Below, piece after piece: positions 43,893 through 52,924 of a stretch of DNA of 64,000 nucleotides. The position numbers and the translations under genes are program-made. The notes beneath the pieces are model-generated. The model made no database searches and was not told the DNA's origin. It worked only from the letters and a program-made list of their open reading frames with translations. Numbering within the stretch: position 1 is the first letter of the stretch; each line of letters begins with the position of its first letter. Origin of the DNA: Calditrichota bacterium (GTDB taxonomy: Bacteria; CLD3); the NCBI GenBank assembly GCA_008501735.1, contig QQUF01000029.1, forward strand, positions 19,678 through 83,677, read 5' to 3'.

Positions 43893-44282
43893 TTAGTTTT
43901 CAACTTTCTTAATTCGGATTTCATCTGAACCTTCAGACATTGAAAGTTCTAAAGTAATGTAAGTTTTCTCGTCAAAGACATTTCCATCTTTTTCACAACA
44001 GACTAAAATCAAATTACCTTTTCCCTCACCGTATTCCTCCTGCAAGTCTTTTTCTTTTTTAAAATAAATTGAGGTAAAATACTTTTTTTCATCAATTTCA
44101 ATTTCACCTGCCGAAGAAAAGTCAAGAACTTTGTTGTTTCCACCAGTATAAAATCCTGTAGTTTCTTCAGTGATAGAAATGAAATCTGCAAGAAAAGGTA
44201 AAAATATCTTGTTACCAAAAATCTTTCCTATTCTTTGCTCAGAGGTTGCAGCTTTGATTGAACAATCAGTGTATTTTTTCAT
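43893..44282 (-). CDS. Small protein of unknown function
   Basis: This 129-residue protein has no signal peptide or membrane helix. Its sequence suggests a beta-rich fold: FISITEETTGFYTGGNNKVL, 'GEIEIDEKKYFTSIYFKKEK' and a cysteine pair in NLILVCCEKDGN. I recognise no family. It lies between the clpP terminator and the M29-like gene (about 20 bases), and may be co-transcribed with the latter. Confidence 0.55.
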   Translation of the reverse strand: MKKYTDCSIKAATSEQRIGKIFGNKIFLPFLADFISITEETTGFYTGGNNKVLDFSSAGEIEIDEKKYFTSIYFKKEKDLQEEYGEGKGNLILVCCEKDGNVFDEKTYITLELSMSEGSDEIRIKKVEN

Positions 44283-44329
44283 TGCCTTAGTCCGATTTAA
44301 ATTTTATTAAAACTAAGTTATTTTAATAA

Positions 44330-44358
44330 AAAAAGCGGTTTAAAAGAAACCGCTTTTT
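44330..44358 (-). terminator. Rho-independent terminator after clpP
   Basis: A 12-bp stem (AAAAAGCGGTTT with AAACCGCTTTTT) with a 5-base loop ends the tig-clpP unit on the minus strand. It is symmetrical and may act in both directions. Confidence 0.88.
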
Positions 44359-44375
44359 CTGATTTTATCCAAAAA

Positions 44376-44957
44376 TTATCGAGAAGTTATTAACTCATCA
44401 ACAATTCCATAAGCTTTTGCTTCTTCAGCACTCATAAAGTAATTTCTATCAGTGTCTTTTTTGATTTTCTCGACGGTTTGCCCAGTGCGTTCAGCGAGAA
44501 TATCGTTTAAGCGATTTTTAATTTTTAGAATTTCTTTTGCGTGAATTTCCATATCGGTTGCTTGTCCGCTGAGCCCACCAAGTGGTTGGTGAATCATTAC
44601 TCTTGAGTGCGGAAGAATCGAACGTTTTCCTTTAGCTCCAGCGGCAAGCAAAATTGCTCCCATACTTGCTGCTTGTCCAATACAAATCGTAGCAACACTT
44701 GGACGAATGTATTGCATTGTGTCGTAAATCGCCATTCCAGCAGAAACCGAACCTCCAGGAGAGTTAATGTAAAAATTAATGTCTCTTTCTGGATCTTCAC
44801 CTTCAAGGTAAAGCAATTGTGCAACAATCAAACTTGCGACCATATCATTAACAGGAGTATTTAGGAAAATAATTCTCTGCCTTAAAAGCATCGAAAAAAT
44901 ATCTCCGCGAATTTCACCACGAGCGGTTTGTTCGGAAATACTTGGAATAATTGCCAT
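44376..44957 (-). CDS. clpP: ATP-dependent Clp protease proteolytic subunit
   Basis: ClpP forms a barrel of 14 subunits that degrades proteins fed by ClpX or ClpA/C. The 193-residue protein starts at 44957, 10 bases after tig; an earlier in-frame start would add a Lys-rich tail from the tig 3' end. Ser98 (GQAASMGA) and His123 ([10 protein letters not shown]) are present. The third triad position, Asp172 in most ClpPs (DTDRD), is Asn here ([10 protein letters not shown]), as known for Listeria ClpP1. The rest ([19 protein letters not shown], hydrophobic pocket, handle) is standard. Cotranscription with tig is typical of main ClpP operons. Activity may be altered but not necessarily lost. Confidence 0.93.
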   Translation of the reverse strand: MAIIPSISEQTARGEIRGDIFSMLLRQRIIFLNTPVNDMVASLIVAQLLYLEGEDPERDINFYINSPGGSVSAGMAIYDTMQYIRPSVATICIGQAASMGAILLAAGAKGKRSILPHSRVMIHQPLGGLSGQATDMEIHAKEILKIKNRLNDILAERTGQTVEKIKKDTDRNYFMSAEEAKAYGIVDELITSR

Positions 44958-44967
44958 TGGGTTTCCT

Positions 44968-46377
44968 TTATTCTTTGTCTTCTTTTGGCTCTTCTTTTTG
45001 AGCTTTCTTAGTAGTTTTTGCTTTTGACTCTGTCTTTTTTGTCTTTTTAACAGCTTTTGGCTTAACTTCTTTTGCTTCTTTTTTAGGTTCTTCTGACTCA
45101 GCTGAATCAGCATCTTTGAGAACAGAAATTTCTTTTAAGAAGTTAGAGAATTTTTCATCCAATAACTGATTTCTCAAAAACTCATTTTGTTTGTCAGTTT
45201 TCCAAAAAACTTTAGTTCTTGTCGGATTTTCAGAAGCCTCAGAAAGTTCAGCAATTTTTGCATCAACTTCTTCGTCAGTAACTTCAAGATTTTCAGCTTT
45301 GAGAATTTGCTCACGAATCAAAATCCACCTAACACTATTCACTGAATAATCGTGATACTGTTTGTGAAATTCTGCGTGGTCAATTTCTTGGTCTGGATTT
45401 TTTTCTTTGTAATCGTGTTCAAGATTGTGAATGAAATTGCTAACCATTGTTTTTGGAACATCGAAAGGATTTCTCTTTAAGATTTCGTCAGCAATTGTAT
45501 TGATAATTCTTTCTGCTTCGTGTTTCTCAGCGTGTTCAAGAATATCTTTTTTAATGTTTGCTTTGAGCGATTCGAGGTTTTCTTCTTCTAAATCCTGTGC
45601 GAAATCATCGTCAATTTCAGGGAGTTCTTTACTTTCAATTTCTTTGATTGTGATTTTGAATTTCTCACTTGTTCCAGCGAGTTCTTCGTCATCAAAATCT
45701 TCAGGGTAAGAATGAGTATATTCTTTAGTTTCACCAGCCTTTGAACCAATTAAAAATTCGTCTAACTGAGAGCCAATTCCTGTACTTTTTCCAAGTTCAA
45801 TTTTCAAATCAGGCATCAAATTGCCTTCAATTTCATTTCCTTCTTCATCCAATTTTTGCAAGTCAACAGTAGCAAGATTTCCTTTTTTAGCTTTTCCTTC
45901 AACAGTAGAAACAATTGCTTGGTTCTCTTGAAGTGCTTTTAACCTTTCATCAACCTGAAGACCAGTAGCTTCAACTTTATTTCTTGTAACTTCAATACCT
46001 TTGTAGTCTTTTACCTCAAAGTTTGGATTTACTTCAACATTGACTTTGAAAGAAAAACCTTTGCCTTCTTCGATGTCAGTCATTGATTCAATTTGTCCTT
46101 GAGCGATAGGAGTAATGTCTTCTTGTTCAAGAGCTTTTGGATAGTAATCTTCAATTAATTTTTGTGTCAAGTCTTGGATTATGTATTTTTGGTACATCTT
46201 TTTGACCAAACTTATAGGTGCTTTACCTTTTCTAAAACCCGGAATTGTAACGCTTTTAGTAACTGATTTGAGAGCGTCTTTGAAACTTGCTTCAACAGCT
46301 TCTGCTTTTATTTCAACGTCTAATGCAATTTCGCAACCTGATTTTTCTGTTCTTTGAATGCTTAATGCTTCTTCCAT
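44968..46377 (-). CDS. tig: Trigger factor
   Basis: Trigger factor is a ribosome-bound chaperone. The 469-residue protein starts at ATG 46377; a TTG six codons earlier is poorer. The ribosome-binding domain (1-115) has the signature [20 protein letters not shown] PPIase-like domain (about 155-245) includes [15 protein letters not shown] and '[26 protein letters not shown]', split here. The C-terminal domain (about 250-410) is helical. The last ~50 residues are an unusual Lys/Glu/Ala-rich tail ([17 protein letters not shown]), typical of Bacteroidota low-complexity extensions. It precedes clpP by 10 bases. Confidence 0.95.
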   Translation of the reverse strand: MEEALSIQRTEKSGCEIALDVEIKAEAVEASFKDALKSVTKSVTIPGFRKGKAPISLVKKMYQKYIIQDLTQKLIEDYYPKALEQEDITPIAQGQIESMTDIEEGKGFSFKVNVEVNPNFEVKDYKGIEVTRNKVEATGLQVDERLKALQENQAIVSTVEGKAKKGNLATVDLQKLDEEGNEIEGNLMPDLKIELGKSTGIGSQLDEFLIGSKAGETKEYTHSYPEDFDDEELAGTSEKFKITIKEIESKELPEIDDDFAQDLEEENLESLKANIKKDILEHAEKHEAERIINTIADEILKRNPFDVPKTMVSNFIHNLEHDYKEKNPDQEIDHAEFHKQYHDYSVNSVRWILIREQILKAENLEVTDEEVDAKIAELSEASENPTRTKVFWKTDKQNEFLRNQLLDEKFSNFLKEISVLKDADSAESEEPKKEAKEVKPKAVKKTKKTESKAKTTKKAQKEEPKEDKE

Positions 46378-46476
46378 TTTAGAAAGAATCTCCAATTTTT
46401 TATTTCGTGTAACTTACTTCGATTTTTGAGCCTTGAAATATAAAAACAAGGTTCTTTTAATGCAACTTAATTAGTG

Positions 46477-47568
46477 CTAAAGGTAACTTGCTAATTTTTC
46501 AGCAATTGAGTCGTACATTGCGAAGCCTTTCGAGGTTAATCGAAGGTTATTTTTTTCGATTGTGTAAAAGTCTTTCGGAATCTGTTTTAGCAATTCTAAG
46601 TCGTTCCAATTAACGCCTTTTTTTTGCCTCAAACCAAGCATTAATTTTTCGAGTTCTAAAGTTTCAGTTGTAATTTTTTCTTCTTCTTCAATTCCATTCC
46701 CAAACTTTAAAACACTCTCAAAATACTTCTCAAGATTCGCAAAGTTCCAAAATCTTTTTCCCGCAAAAAATGAATGAGCCGAAGCACCAACTCCCAAATA
46801 TTCTGTGTGATTCCAGTAGCTTGAGTTGTGCTTTGAATAAAAATTCGGCTTTGCAAAACTTGAAACCTCGTAGTGTTCAAAGCCATTTTTCGTTAAAACT
46901 TCGATTGCCTTTAGATAAAATTCTAATTCGGTTTCTTCAGGTAATTTTTGAATTTTACCCTTTTCAAGTTTTCGGGTAAATTTGGTGCCTTCATAAAAGG
47001 TCAACCCATAAAGTGAAATGTGTTCGGGGTTTAGTTCAACGGTTTTTTCCAAAGACTTTGCCCAAGACTCAAGAGTCTGATTTTGTAGTCCAAAAATCAA
47101 GTCAAGGCTCACATTTTGAAAACCTGCTTTTCGTGCTTCTGTAAAACATTTTATCGCATCGTTTGAACTGTGAAGCCTCGTAAGAAATTTCAGTTCATTT
47201 TCTTCAAAACTTTGAGTTCCGATACTTAGTCGGTTGATTCCAAGTTTTTTGTAAACTAAAAAATCTTGAAGAGTTACCTCTTTCGGATTTACTTCAATTG
47301 TAATTTCAGGTTCAAAGGTGACTTTAAAATTTTTATAAATTTCCTCTAAAACCTTTGCTAAAAATTCAATTTTTAAAAGTGAAGGAGTTCCACCACCGAA
47401 GTAAATCGTTTTTATTTCAAGTTGAGGATTCGCATAAAAACTTATTTCTTCCAAAATCGCAGCAACATATTTCTCTTGCATTTGAAAATCTCGTTTCGTC
47501 GTAACAAAAAAATCACAGTACTGACAAATCGAAGAACAAAAAGGAATGTGAAGGTAAATTCCTGCCAT
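46477..47568 (-). CDS. hemW: Radical-SAM heme chaperone HemW
   Basis: HemW binds heme and inserts it into respiratory enzymes; it is often misannotated as coproporphyrinogen oxidase HemN. The 363-residue protein has the [4Fe-4S] motif C11-SSI-C15-QY-C18, 'TIYFGGGTPSLL', 'TIEVNPKEVT', 'NRLSIGTQSFEENELKFLTR' and the HemW-specific H-N-S-S-Y-W (SKHNSSYWNHTEYLGVGASA). Length and the absence of the HemN N-terminal extension favour HemW. It lies upstream of tig with about 100 bases between. Confidence 0.92.
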   Translation of the reverse strand: MAGIYLHIPFCSSICQYCDFFVTTKRDFQMQEKYVAAILEEISFYANPQLEIKTIYFGGGTPSLLKIEFLAKVLEEIYKNFKVTFEPEITIEVNPKEVTLQDFLVYKKLGINRLSIGTQSFEENELKFLTRLHSSNDAIKCFTEARKAGFQNVSLDLIFGLQNQTLESWAKSLEKTVELNPEHISLYGLTFYEGTKFTRKLEKGKIQKLPEETELEFYLKAIEVLTKNGFEHYEVSSFAKPNFYSKHNSSYWNHTEYLGVGASAHSFFAGKRFWNFANLEKYFESVLKFGNGIEEEEKITTETLELEKLMLGLRQKKGVNWNDLELLKQIPKDFYTIEKNNLRLTSKGFAMYDSIAEKLASYL

Positions 47569-47803
47569 AAATTCTCTAAAATTGAATTAAGAACTAAAAT
47601 GCCAAACGACTCAAAACAAAACACCGATTCTCAAAATGAGACAGGGTGTAATTCTTTTGGATTCTCAATTTAGTGTTTTTAAAGCACTCAAGTAGTTTTT
47701 TATGAAAAATAATTTTTCAATTCCGTTTGGCATAAAAATTGGCTTAATTCTTATTACAAAAAATAAGTCTCAAAATTAAACACTTTTCGATGGAGAAAAT
47801 GCA
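47569..47803. other. Intergenic region with an inverted repeat and a partial sigma-54-like motif
   Basis: About 235 bases between divergent hemW and the helical secreted protein. ATGCCAAACG (47599-47608) is matched by CGTTTGGCAT (47724-47733). The right arm overlaps TTTGGCATAAAAATTGGC, which differs from sigma-54 consensus at the key C of the -12 element. A 24-codon ATG frame at 47599 has no supporting feature. Confidence 0.4.
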
Positions 47804-48496
47804 ATGAAAAAATTGACAAAGATTATTGGTTTAACTTTTACAGCTTCTGCTTTTGTAGCAAGTTCACTTGTAGCTCAAGACGGCGTAAAAAAAGGAAATT
47901 ATCCAGAAGCATTTGAAAAAGCAGTCCTCAAGACCCTACAAGTAAAAGCTAAAAGTTCTTACGATGTCGTTGCACCAATTGCACAAGGAGGAGATTTAGA
48001 TAACGTCCAAGAAGGAGTTCTTTTTAATACTTTCAAGTTGGCTCTTGGAGATGACGAAGCAAAAAACCAAGTTTCAGAATTATTGGTCGATATGGTTCAG
48101 AATTACAATGGAAATTCTGCTCTTAGAAATTTAGGACTAAGCAAAACAGCTTCTGACGAAATTGCTGCTTCATCAGGTGAAGGTGCAAGAAGTGCTTTTG
48201 ACGATATGAGCTATGAGCAAATTTTGAAAGAATCCACAAAGTATATGCAAACTAAATACGATATGAAACCTTCTGCGAGTAAAAATAAAAAAGATTTAAA
48301 AGAGCAAATCGCTTTAAAAGAAGCAAGAAATGCTGGAGTTGAGCAAGGTGAGAAATTAAAGCAAAAAGAAATGGAAGTAGTTTTGAATGCTCTTAGTTCT
48401 TGGGACGAAAAATCAATCAAAGCGAATCTTGGTGAAAAATTAAAAGAAAAAGAAATTCAGGCTGTTGTAAAATACATTCAAGAAAAAGTTAAATAG
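47804..48496 (+). CDS. Secreted helical protein of unknown function
   Basis: This 230-residue protein has a signal peptide (MKKLTKIIGLTFTASAFVASSLVAQ). The mature part is mostly helical and charged: LGDDEAKNQVSELLVDMVQN, 'EQIALKEARNAGVEQGEKLK' and 'IKANLGEKLKEKEIQAVVKY'. I recognise no family. The 230 bases upstream hold an inverted repeat and a partial sigma-54-like motif. It is followed by a terminator, so it is monocistronic. Confidence 0.65.
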   Translation: MKKLTKIIGLTFTASAFVASSLVAQDGVKKGNYPEAFEKAVLKTLQVKAKSSYDVVAPIAQGGDLDNVQEGVLFNTFKLALGDDEAKNQVSELLVDMVQNYNGNSALRNLGLSKTASDEIAASSGEGARSAFDDMSYEQILKESTKYMQTKYDMKPSASKNKKDLKEQIALKEARNAGVEQGEKLKQKEMEVVLNALSSWDEKSIKANLGEKLKEKEIQAVVKYIQEKVK

Positions 48497-48518
48497 TCAT
48501 TTTTTCCTTAAAGTTTAG

Positions 48519-48556
48519 AACCCCTGAAAGTAAATTATTTTCGGGGGTTTTCTATT
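48519..48556 (+). terminator. Rho-independent terminator after the secreted helical protein
   Basis: An 11-bp stem (AACCCCTGAAA with TTTCGGGGGTT, one G-T pair) with a 9-base loop ends in TTCTATTTTT. The next gene converges from the right and ends 2 bases beyond it. Confidence 0.8.
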
Positions 48557-48557
48557 T

Positions 48558-49163
48558 TTAACCTTTATAAAAAGTTAGAAATAGAAAAACAAAAATAATT
48601 CCTACCACAAATCCTAAAGCTATCCCAACGATTGTCTTATTCACTTGAAATTTTGATTTTACCTCCAAATCTTTCCCTTCCGGAACCCCAAGAGCTTTTA
48701 ATATTTCGACACTATGACTTTTTGAGTAGAAATAACTTACTCGGTGAAGAATTTCCCCAATCCTGTCTGATATTTCTTTTTCTGGAAGTCTGAGAGTTAA
48801 AGGAGTGTTATAGATTACGTCATTCATAATTTCCTTTGTCCAAGTCGGAGCAAGCCAAGCATCAAAAAGCCCCTTTTGCATATAACGACTGTTACTTACC
48901 AAAACCATTTTAATAGGTAAATTCTGTTCGTGAACTAACTTAATCATAAATAAAGATGAATAGTTATTAAGTGAAATTGGTAAAATAATTACGTCATAAT
49001 TTTCAGCAAGAATTTCTTTGATTTTATCTAAGCCATCTTTTTTTACCCAAACCTTTCTCACCATTTCAACTTCATTTTGAACAATTTCAGTAAAGTATTT
49101 TTGAAGATGTGCTTGCGAAAAGCCGTCGTCCAACAAGTATAAAATTTTTAATTTCTTATCCAA
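48558..49163 (-). CDS. Response-regulator-like (degenerate receiver) protein with a C-terminal membrane helix
   Basis: This 201-residue protein is read from TTG. The first ~115 residues have a receiver-like alternation: strand LKILYLLDDGFSQAHLQKYF, strand YDVIILPISLNNYSSLFMIK, strand IKMVLVSNSRYMQKG. The phospho-acceptor Asp at the end of strand 3 is replaced (ILP), so phosphorylation is unlikely. Residues about 175-198 form a transmembrane helix (TIVGIALGFVVGIIFVFLFL), putting the receiver-like domain in the cytoplasm. This is by-eye fold recognition, so function is unknown. It converges on the preceding gene and is about 200 bases from the ECF sigma gene. Confidence 0.55.
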   Translation of the reverse strand: MDKKLKILYLLDDGFSQAHLQKYFTEIVQNEVEMVRKVWVKKDGLDKIKEILAENYDVIILPISLNNYSSLFMIKLVHEQNLPIKMVLVSNSRYMQKGLFDAWLAPTWTKEIMNDVIYNTPLTLRLPEKEISDRIGEILHRVSYFYSKSHSVEILKALGVPEGKDLEVKSKFQVNKTIVGIALGFVVGIIFVFLFLTFYKG

Positions 49164-49362
49164 AAATTCACCTAATAAATTGTATTAAATTTTTAAAGAC
49201 TGAGTAACCTTGAAAATATAAAATTTGAAAGTAGCTTCAAAAGTGATTCTTTGCAAAATTTGAGTAAATTCCTTTTTTATTTTATAAAAATTTATTTTTT
49301 TTGAAAGATTTTGAAAATCTTTCGTTTTCAATCTAAACCCAAAACAGAAAAACACCTTGTGA

Positions 49363-49938
49363 ATGATTAAACTTTACGAAAAAATTTTACTGGCTTTAGC
49401 CAAAAAAGGCGATAGAAAATCTTTTGGAAAACTTTACGACCTTTACTTCCCAAAGATTTATAATTTCATCATTCACAGAGTTGGAAACAAAGAGACCGCC
49501 GAAGATTTAGCAATGGAAACTTTTAGGCGAGCCTTAATGAACCTCGAAAAAATTTCAACGGATTTGGGCTGTTTTTCAGGTTGGCTTTACAGAGTTGCAA
49601 ATAATTTGGTAAACGATTACTTCCGTCAGAAAAAATATTTTGTAGAAGATTTCGATATTTCACGAATCGAAATTGCGTCAGAAATTGATTGGGACGAAAT
49701 TGAAAAAGAAAAAAGAGACGCTCTAATTCGTGCAGCTGTTTCAGGACTTTCTAAGCAAGAGCAATTGATTATTACTTTGAGGTTTTTTGAAGGGCTAAAA
49801 CCTGCACGAGCAGCAGAAATTGTGGATTGCACTGTTGAACAACTTTATGTTAAACAATTCAGAGCATTAACCAAGCTCAAAAAGTCATTGAAAACTCAGG
49901 GAATGGTTTCACCAATTTATTTGGAGGAAAAGAAATGA
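49363..49938 (+). CDS. ECF-type RNA polymerase sigma factor
   Basis: This 191-residue sigma-70-family protein has region 2 (GKLYDLYFPKIYNFIIHRVG ... TAEDLAMETFRRAL ... GWLYRVANNLVNDYFRQKK) and region 4 (SGLSKQEQLIITLRFFEGLK, PARAAEIVDCTVEQLYVKQF). Regions 1 and 3 are absent, as in ECF factors. It directs transcription of a stress or envelope regulon, usually with a membrane anti-sigma factor. Its stop overlaps the start of the next gene (ATGA), so that gene is probably the regulator. Confidence 0.9.
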   Translation: MIKLYEKILLALAKKGDRKSFGKLYDLYFPKIYNFIIHRVGNKETAEDLAMETFRRALMNLEKISTDLGCFSGWLYRVANNLVNDYFRQKKYFVEDFDISRIEIASEIDWDEIEKEKRDALIRAAVSGLSKQEQLIITLRFFEGLKPARAAEIVDCTVEQLYVKQFRALTKLKKSLKTQGMVSPIYLEEKK

Positions 49939-50984
49939 AAAACGAATTTGAAAGAGAATCCCAAAAAATTGTTGACGAACTAAGACTAAGTAAGCACCTA
50001 AAACTTAAGACAGATTTGAATTTTCAAGAAAGTACCAAAAGACTTCTCATTTTAGATTTCATTGATCTTTACTACAAACCCAGAAGTAAATTCAAAATCG
50101 CACTCGTTTCCACACAAGCTGTTTTAGTTTCCATCCTTTTTTACATTGTTTTTTTCGCACAAACAGAGTCCGAAGAGACTATTCTCAAAAACTCAATTTG
50201 GCTTTTTGACAACGGCAAAATCGGAACAAGTTACACTCAGGTTGATTTTTTTATTCGTGAATTTGACCCAATTTACGATGAAGGATTTATGGTTAGTAAT
50301 TCCACAAAAGGCTTTTACTTAGATGTAAAACAAGACACCGAGAACCCAAAGAAATTTGAAAAAGTAGTTTACAAAAGTAATAAGCTTTATTCCTTTAATT
50401 TATCCGATGGAGAAGGAAAAAATTGGCTCTATAATTCAGATTACTTTTACTACCCCTACTCTGCTCTAAGCCAAAAAGAATTTTTTGAATTCAACTCATT
50501 AGACCCTAAAAACCTAAATGAATTAAGCTCTTTAAATAGAAATGCAATTCTTTTGGTTCACTCATTTCTGAATGACATTAAACATAAATATTTTGCAGCC
50601 GAATTAATTGTTGATGCAATTATTACGGGTAAAGTTTTTGATTTTGTTGAAAACAGGGAAAAGTTGGTTACTCAAGTTAGTTTGAGAGGTGGAAAAACTA
50701 AACTTGATTTTCATTGGAAGCTAAACTCCGACAATCGAATAAAAAACCTTACAGTTTGGGGTAGTTTTGATGATTTAAAATTAAAAATCTTTGAAATGAA
50801 TCTTGAAAATAGAATTTTAAAAGAAAAATTAGAACCTAATTTTGCAGTAGGTTTGGTTCAAGAATTAGAAAAACATAGTTTTAAAAATTTGCAAGAATTA
50901 GCAGAAGTGAATAGACTCAAAGTTAGCAACTCTTTTGGAAACTTTAGTTTTGCCGAGACTTACGAGAAAGCACTTGCAAAGTAG
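49935..50984 (+). CDS. Single-pass membrane protein, probable sigma-factor partner
   Basis: This 349-residue protein overlaps the ECF sigma gene by four bases. Residues 1-50 are cytoplasmic and charged, one helix (about 54-75, IALVSTQAVLVSILFYIVFF) crosses the membrane, and residues 80-349 are outside. I do not recognise the external domain; it is rich in Tyr/Phe and beta strands (FYLDVKQDTENPKKFEKVVY, KLDFHWKLNSDNRIKNLTVW). The topology and coupling fit an anti-sigma factor that senses an envelope signal, but no zinc-binding ASD motif is visible. Position is the main evidence. Confidence 0.62.
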   Translation: MKNEFERESQKIVDELRLSKHLKLKTDLNFQESTKRLLILDFIDLYYKPRSKFKIALVSTQAVLVSILFYIVFFAQTESEETILKNSIWLFDNGKIGTSYTQVDFFIREFDPIYDEGFMVSNSTKGFYLDVKQDTENPKKFEKVVYKSNKLYSFNLSDGEGKNWLYNSDYFYYPYSALSQKEFFEFNSLDPKNLNELSSLNRNAILLVHSFLNDIKHKYFAAELIVDAIITGKVFDFVENREKLVTQVSLRGGKTKLDFHWKLNSDNRIKNLTVWGSFDDLKLKIFEMNLENRILKEKLEPNFAVGLVQELEKHSFKNLQELAEVNRLKVSNSFGNFSFAETYEKALAK

Positions 50985-51073
50985 ATTCTTAATCTTTACT
51001 TTGTAAAGCATTTTCTACGATTTCATTTGCAAAATCCATTTTGGAAAAATTTAAACTCAGGAGAATAAATTTA

Positions 51074-52888
51074 ATGAAAACTTCTATTAAGCAACTCGTT
51101 CTTGCTTTTTGTGGCTTAGCAATCGTTGCTGGCTGTGGAAAATCAAGTGGCGAAAAACAATCTAACATTGACGTTGATTTCAATACAAAAGTTGCCGGTG
51201 ACCAAGGAATTTTGCATGAACTTTCCGACCCTGACAAACTCAATCCAATTACAAGTACAGGAGCAAGTTCAACCCTAATTGAAAATTATATGTTTGAAGC
51301 TCTTTTAAGCCAAGAAAATTTTGCTCCCTACAACCTCATTCCAGCTCTTGCAGAATCACTACCTGAAATTTCAGAAGACAAATTAAAATATACTTTCAAG
51401 ATTCGTAAAGATGCACACTTCCAAGATGGTCATTCAGTTGACGCTTACGACTGCCTTTTCACTTTAAAAACAATCAAAAACCCATTCGTTGACGATGCTC
51501 CTTTAAGAAACTATTTTAATGCTGCAAAAGGTGCTGTTGTTGTTGACGAACACACAATTCGTTACGAGTGCACAAAAATTTACTTCAAAAATGACTCATT
51601 CTTAGGTTACACTGTTTACCCTGAACATTATTACGACCCAGAAGGTTGGGCTAAGAAATTCACTTTTGAAGACATTGAGTCTTATAACCAAGGCTTAATT
51701 GATAAAATCCCACAAGAGAAATTAGAAGCTCGCCCTGCCGTTATAGCAATGAAAAAACTTGCTGAAAAAATTAATTCAAAAGACACCGACAGAGCACCAA
51801 TGGGAACTGGACCTTACAAGTTCGAAGCTTGGGACCAAGGCGATAAAATTGTTCTTGTCAAAGACCCAAATTACTGGCGACAAAAAGAAACAAAATACGA
51901 AACTTGGTTAGACAAAATCATTTTCAAAATTATCAATGACCAAGAAGTTGCTCTCGTAAACCTCAAAGCTACAAAAATTGATTTTATGAGAGGCATAAAA
52001 CCGATTCAGTATTCTAAACAACTTGATACACCAAAATTCAAAGAAAATTTTACAAAAGATGATTTCTTCCTTCCTTACTACTACTATTTAGGTTGGAACA
52101 ATGAACACCCAATTTTCAGAGATGTAAAAGTTCGTAAAGCAATGACTTACCTCACTGATAGAAATTTGATAATTAATAATTTGATGTTCGGTCAAGGTAA
52201 AATTTGCACTGGTCCTATTTACTTTGAAATGGCAGAGTACAACGATAAAATTGTTCCACATCCTTTTGACCCCAAAAAAGGTGAAGCTTTATTAGCTGAA
52301 GCTGGTTGGGCAGACACCGACAATGACGGAATTTTGGATAAAATAGTTGACGGTAAAAAAGTTGACTTTACTTTTACTTTCCTCACAAATCAAGGAAATG
52401 ATATTAGGAAAAATCTTGCAATCATTCTTGCTGATTCTTACAAAAAATCAGGAATTCTTGCTGACGTAAGGACAATGGAATGGGCTGTTTTCCTTGATAA
52501 AGTTGACACACACCAATTTGACTGTACAATTTTAGGTTGGGTTGGACCAGTTTCTCAACCTGATCCTTATCAGATTTGGCATTCAACTCAAGCAAAAGAA
52601 CAAGGTTCAAATCACGTTAGTTGGAAAGATAAACGAACTGACGAATTACTTGAACTTAACCGTGAAGAGCTTGACCCAGAAATTCGTAAAAAATATATGC
52701 ACGAATTCCAAGAAATTCTTTATGAAAACCAACCTTATACTTTCCTCTTTTGGGTAAAAGAAAGAGTAGCAGTTGATAAACGTTTTCAAAATGTAAATTG
52801 GTATCCTGTTCGTCCAGGTTTTGACGCTAAAGAATGGTGGGTTCCAACTCCACTCCAAAGATACAGTAACAAATTAGCTTCTAATTAA
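51074..52888 (+). CDS. Oligopeptide ABC transporter, substrate-binding lipoprotein 1
   Basis: This 604-residue SBP family 5 (OppA/DppA-like) protein has the lipobox VAGC at Cys21 (MKTSIKQLVLAFCGLAIVAG). Family features include 'LTFxL'-type blocks such as LKYTFKIRKDAHFQDGHSVD, 'MGTGPYKFEAWDQGDKIVLV' and 'PIFRDVKVRKAMTYLTDR'. It binds peptides or similar solutes outside the inner membrane. I chose ATG at 51074, preceded by AGGAGAATAAATTTA. It starts a run of ABC genes; two permeases follow after about 35 bases, but no ATPase belongs to this first set. Confidence 0.9.
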   Translation: MKTSIKQLVLAFCGLAIVAGCGKSSGEKQSNIDVDFNTKVAGDQGILHELSDPDKLNPITSTGASSTLIENYMFEALLSQENFAPYNLIPALAESLPEISEDKLKYTFKIRKDAHFQDGHSVDAYDCLFTLKTIKNPFVDDAPLRNYFNAAKGAVVVDEHTIRYECTKIYFKNDSFLGYTVYPEHYYDPEGWAKKFTFEDIESYNQGLIDKIPQEKLEARPAVIAMKKLAEKINSKDTDRAPMGTGPYKFEAWDQGDKIVLVKDPNYWRQKETKYETWLDKIIFKIINDQEVALVNLKATKIDFMRGIKPIQYSKQLDTPKFKENFTKDDFFLPYYYYLGWNNEHPIFRDVKVRKAMTYLTDRNLIINNLMFGQGKICTGPIYFEMAEYNDKIVPHPFDPKKGEALLAEAGWADTDNDGILDKIVDGKKVDFTFTFLTNQGNDIRKNLAIILADSYKKSGILADVRTMEWAVFLDKVDTHQFDCTILGWVGPVSQPDPYQIWHSTQAKEQGSNHVSWKDKRTDELLELNREELDPEIRKKYMHEFQEILYENQPYTFLFWVKERVAVDKRFQNVNWYPVRPGFDAKEWWVPTPLQRYSNKLASN

Positions 52889-52924
52889 CCTAAACTTTGC
52901 TTACTGTAACTCGGAGAAACTTTA

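Noticed and set aside
44958-45113. Extended Lys-rich N-terminus for ClpP
   Set aside because: The extra 52 codons are the tig 3' end read in another frame; true ClpP begins [10 protein letters not shown].
46428-46454. Hairpin GAGCCTTG/CAAGGTTC between hemW and tig
   Set aside because: It has an 8-bp stem but no proper T-run on the strand being transcribed, so I do not call it a terminator.
47422-47673. 83-codon plus-strand frame overlapping the start of hemW
   Set aside because: Most of it is antisense to the conserved radical-SAM region of hemW, with basic low-complexity sequence; only the last 24 codons are intergenic and show no features.
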